In this document: positions 63,874 to 64,000 of the stretch, in pieces | How positions within the stretch are numbered: position 1 is the first letter of the stretch | Layout of the letters: each line of letters starts with the position of its first letter | Assembly: GCA_013538805.1 (NCBI GenBank) | Contig: JABXGR010000003.1 | Location: forward strand, 96,910 to 160,909 | Source of the DNA: Candidatus Nitrosocaldus schleperae | Lineage (GTDB): Archaea > Thermoproteota > Nitrososphaeria > Nitrososphaerales > Nitrosocaldaceae | Direction: 5' to 3' | Length of the DNA stretch: 64,000 nucleotides | The notes under the pieces: model-generated | The model's database searches: none | Seen by the model: only the letters and a program-made list of their open reading frames with translations | Told to the model about the DNA's origin: nothing | Position numbers and translations under genes: made by a program

Positions 63874-64000
63874 AGGCAAGGATATGGATAGGATGAGGAT
63901 GAGCATGCAGGAGGTTATGCTTGATGTTAAGGATAAGTTGATAGGCTTTGGAGATACAGCAAGGATCCTTGTATATGCTAGAGGTACAGTAACCTATACT
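63874..64000 (+). repeat. direct repeat, copy 2, running off the window
   Basis: Identical over all 127 visible bases to 62856-62982. Here it has no start codon or signal peptide ahead of it, so it looks like a copied 3' fragment of the adhesin gene. The reading frame is open (MDRMRMSMQEVMLDV...). What follows beyond 64000 is unknown. Confidence 0.95.

Overview
The window reads as a stretch of a thermophilic ammonia-oxidiser-type archaeon (Nitrososphaerota/Thaumarchaeota, plausibly close to Nitrosocaldus). The evidence is a family-B DNA polymerase, ribosomal protein L15e, aEF-2, Mre11-Rad50, TruD, a tRNA-Tyr with the archaeal C1-G72 pair, the LysW-dependent lysine pathway, PurP, mannosyl-3-phosphoglycerate synthase (a heat and salt solute enzyme), many AGG/AGA and ATA codons, TATA boxes about 26 nt upstream of likely starts, and several genes that look leaderless. 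The genus is an inference; no 16S or amo gene is present.

Layout. 1-2035: agmatinase (cut by the window edge) and a deoxyhypusine-synthase-family gene. 2125-3706: two broken secreted-protein genes. 3884-8747: two small Cys-rich proteins, PolB and a Hef/FANCM-type helicase. 8788-14808: rhomboid protease, an unidentified GC-rich structured RNA (9425-9644, minus), a nuclease-like protein, JAMM peptidase, MpgS, ArgH, a Ddn-like protein and L15e. 15005-25625: TruD, an anchored beta-propeller, TatC/TatA, an ABC-2 exporter, PurP and DUF151. 25860-28115: aEF-2, whose first 21 codons are separated from the rest by a 60-nt stop-containing insert with inverted-repeat ends, best explained as a spliced mRNA intron. 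28971-29113: intron-containing tRNA-Tyr. 29157-36148: glycosyltransferase, two radical-SAM paralogues, a 5-FTHF cyclo-ligase-like protein and threonine ammonia-lyase. 36225-41678: small ORFs, a multi-TM protein, a GT-B enzyme, then HtpX-PspAB facing PspA-PspAA (membrane stress). 41778-51136: surface protein, thiamine-binding protein, TrmB regulator, UbiA, DsrE-like, Rad50-Mre11, TPR and ACT proteins. 51210-58763: argG-lysW-lysX-lysY-lysZ-lysJ-lysM plus homocitrate synthase. 58798-64000: a VapBC pair, then a surface-protein locus (anchored Ig-like protein, a frameshifted HTH gene, a frameshifted pilin-like gene, a 551-aa protein with five near-identical 60-bp repeats), then an AbrB/PIN toxin-antitoxin pair bracketed by a direct repeat of at least 127 bp copied from the 3' end of the adhesin gene.

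How they fit together: the core of the window is housekeeping (replication and repair, translation, purine, arginine, lysine and polyamine synthesis). Variation is concentrated in secreted-protein loci: tandem repeats, frameshifts and the duplicated gene end all lie there. The most unusual item is the probable intron in the aEF-2 gene; the unnamed GC-rich RNA and the repeat-bracketed toxin-antitoxin module come next.
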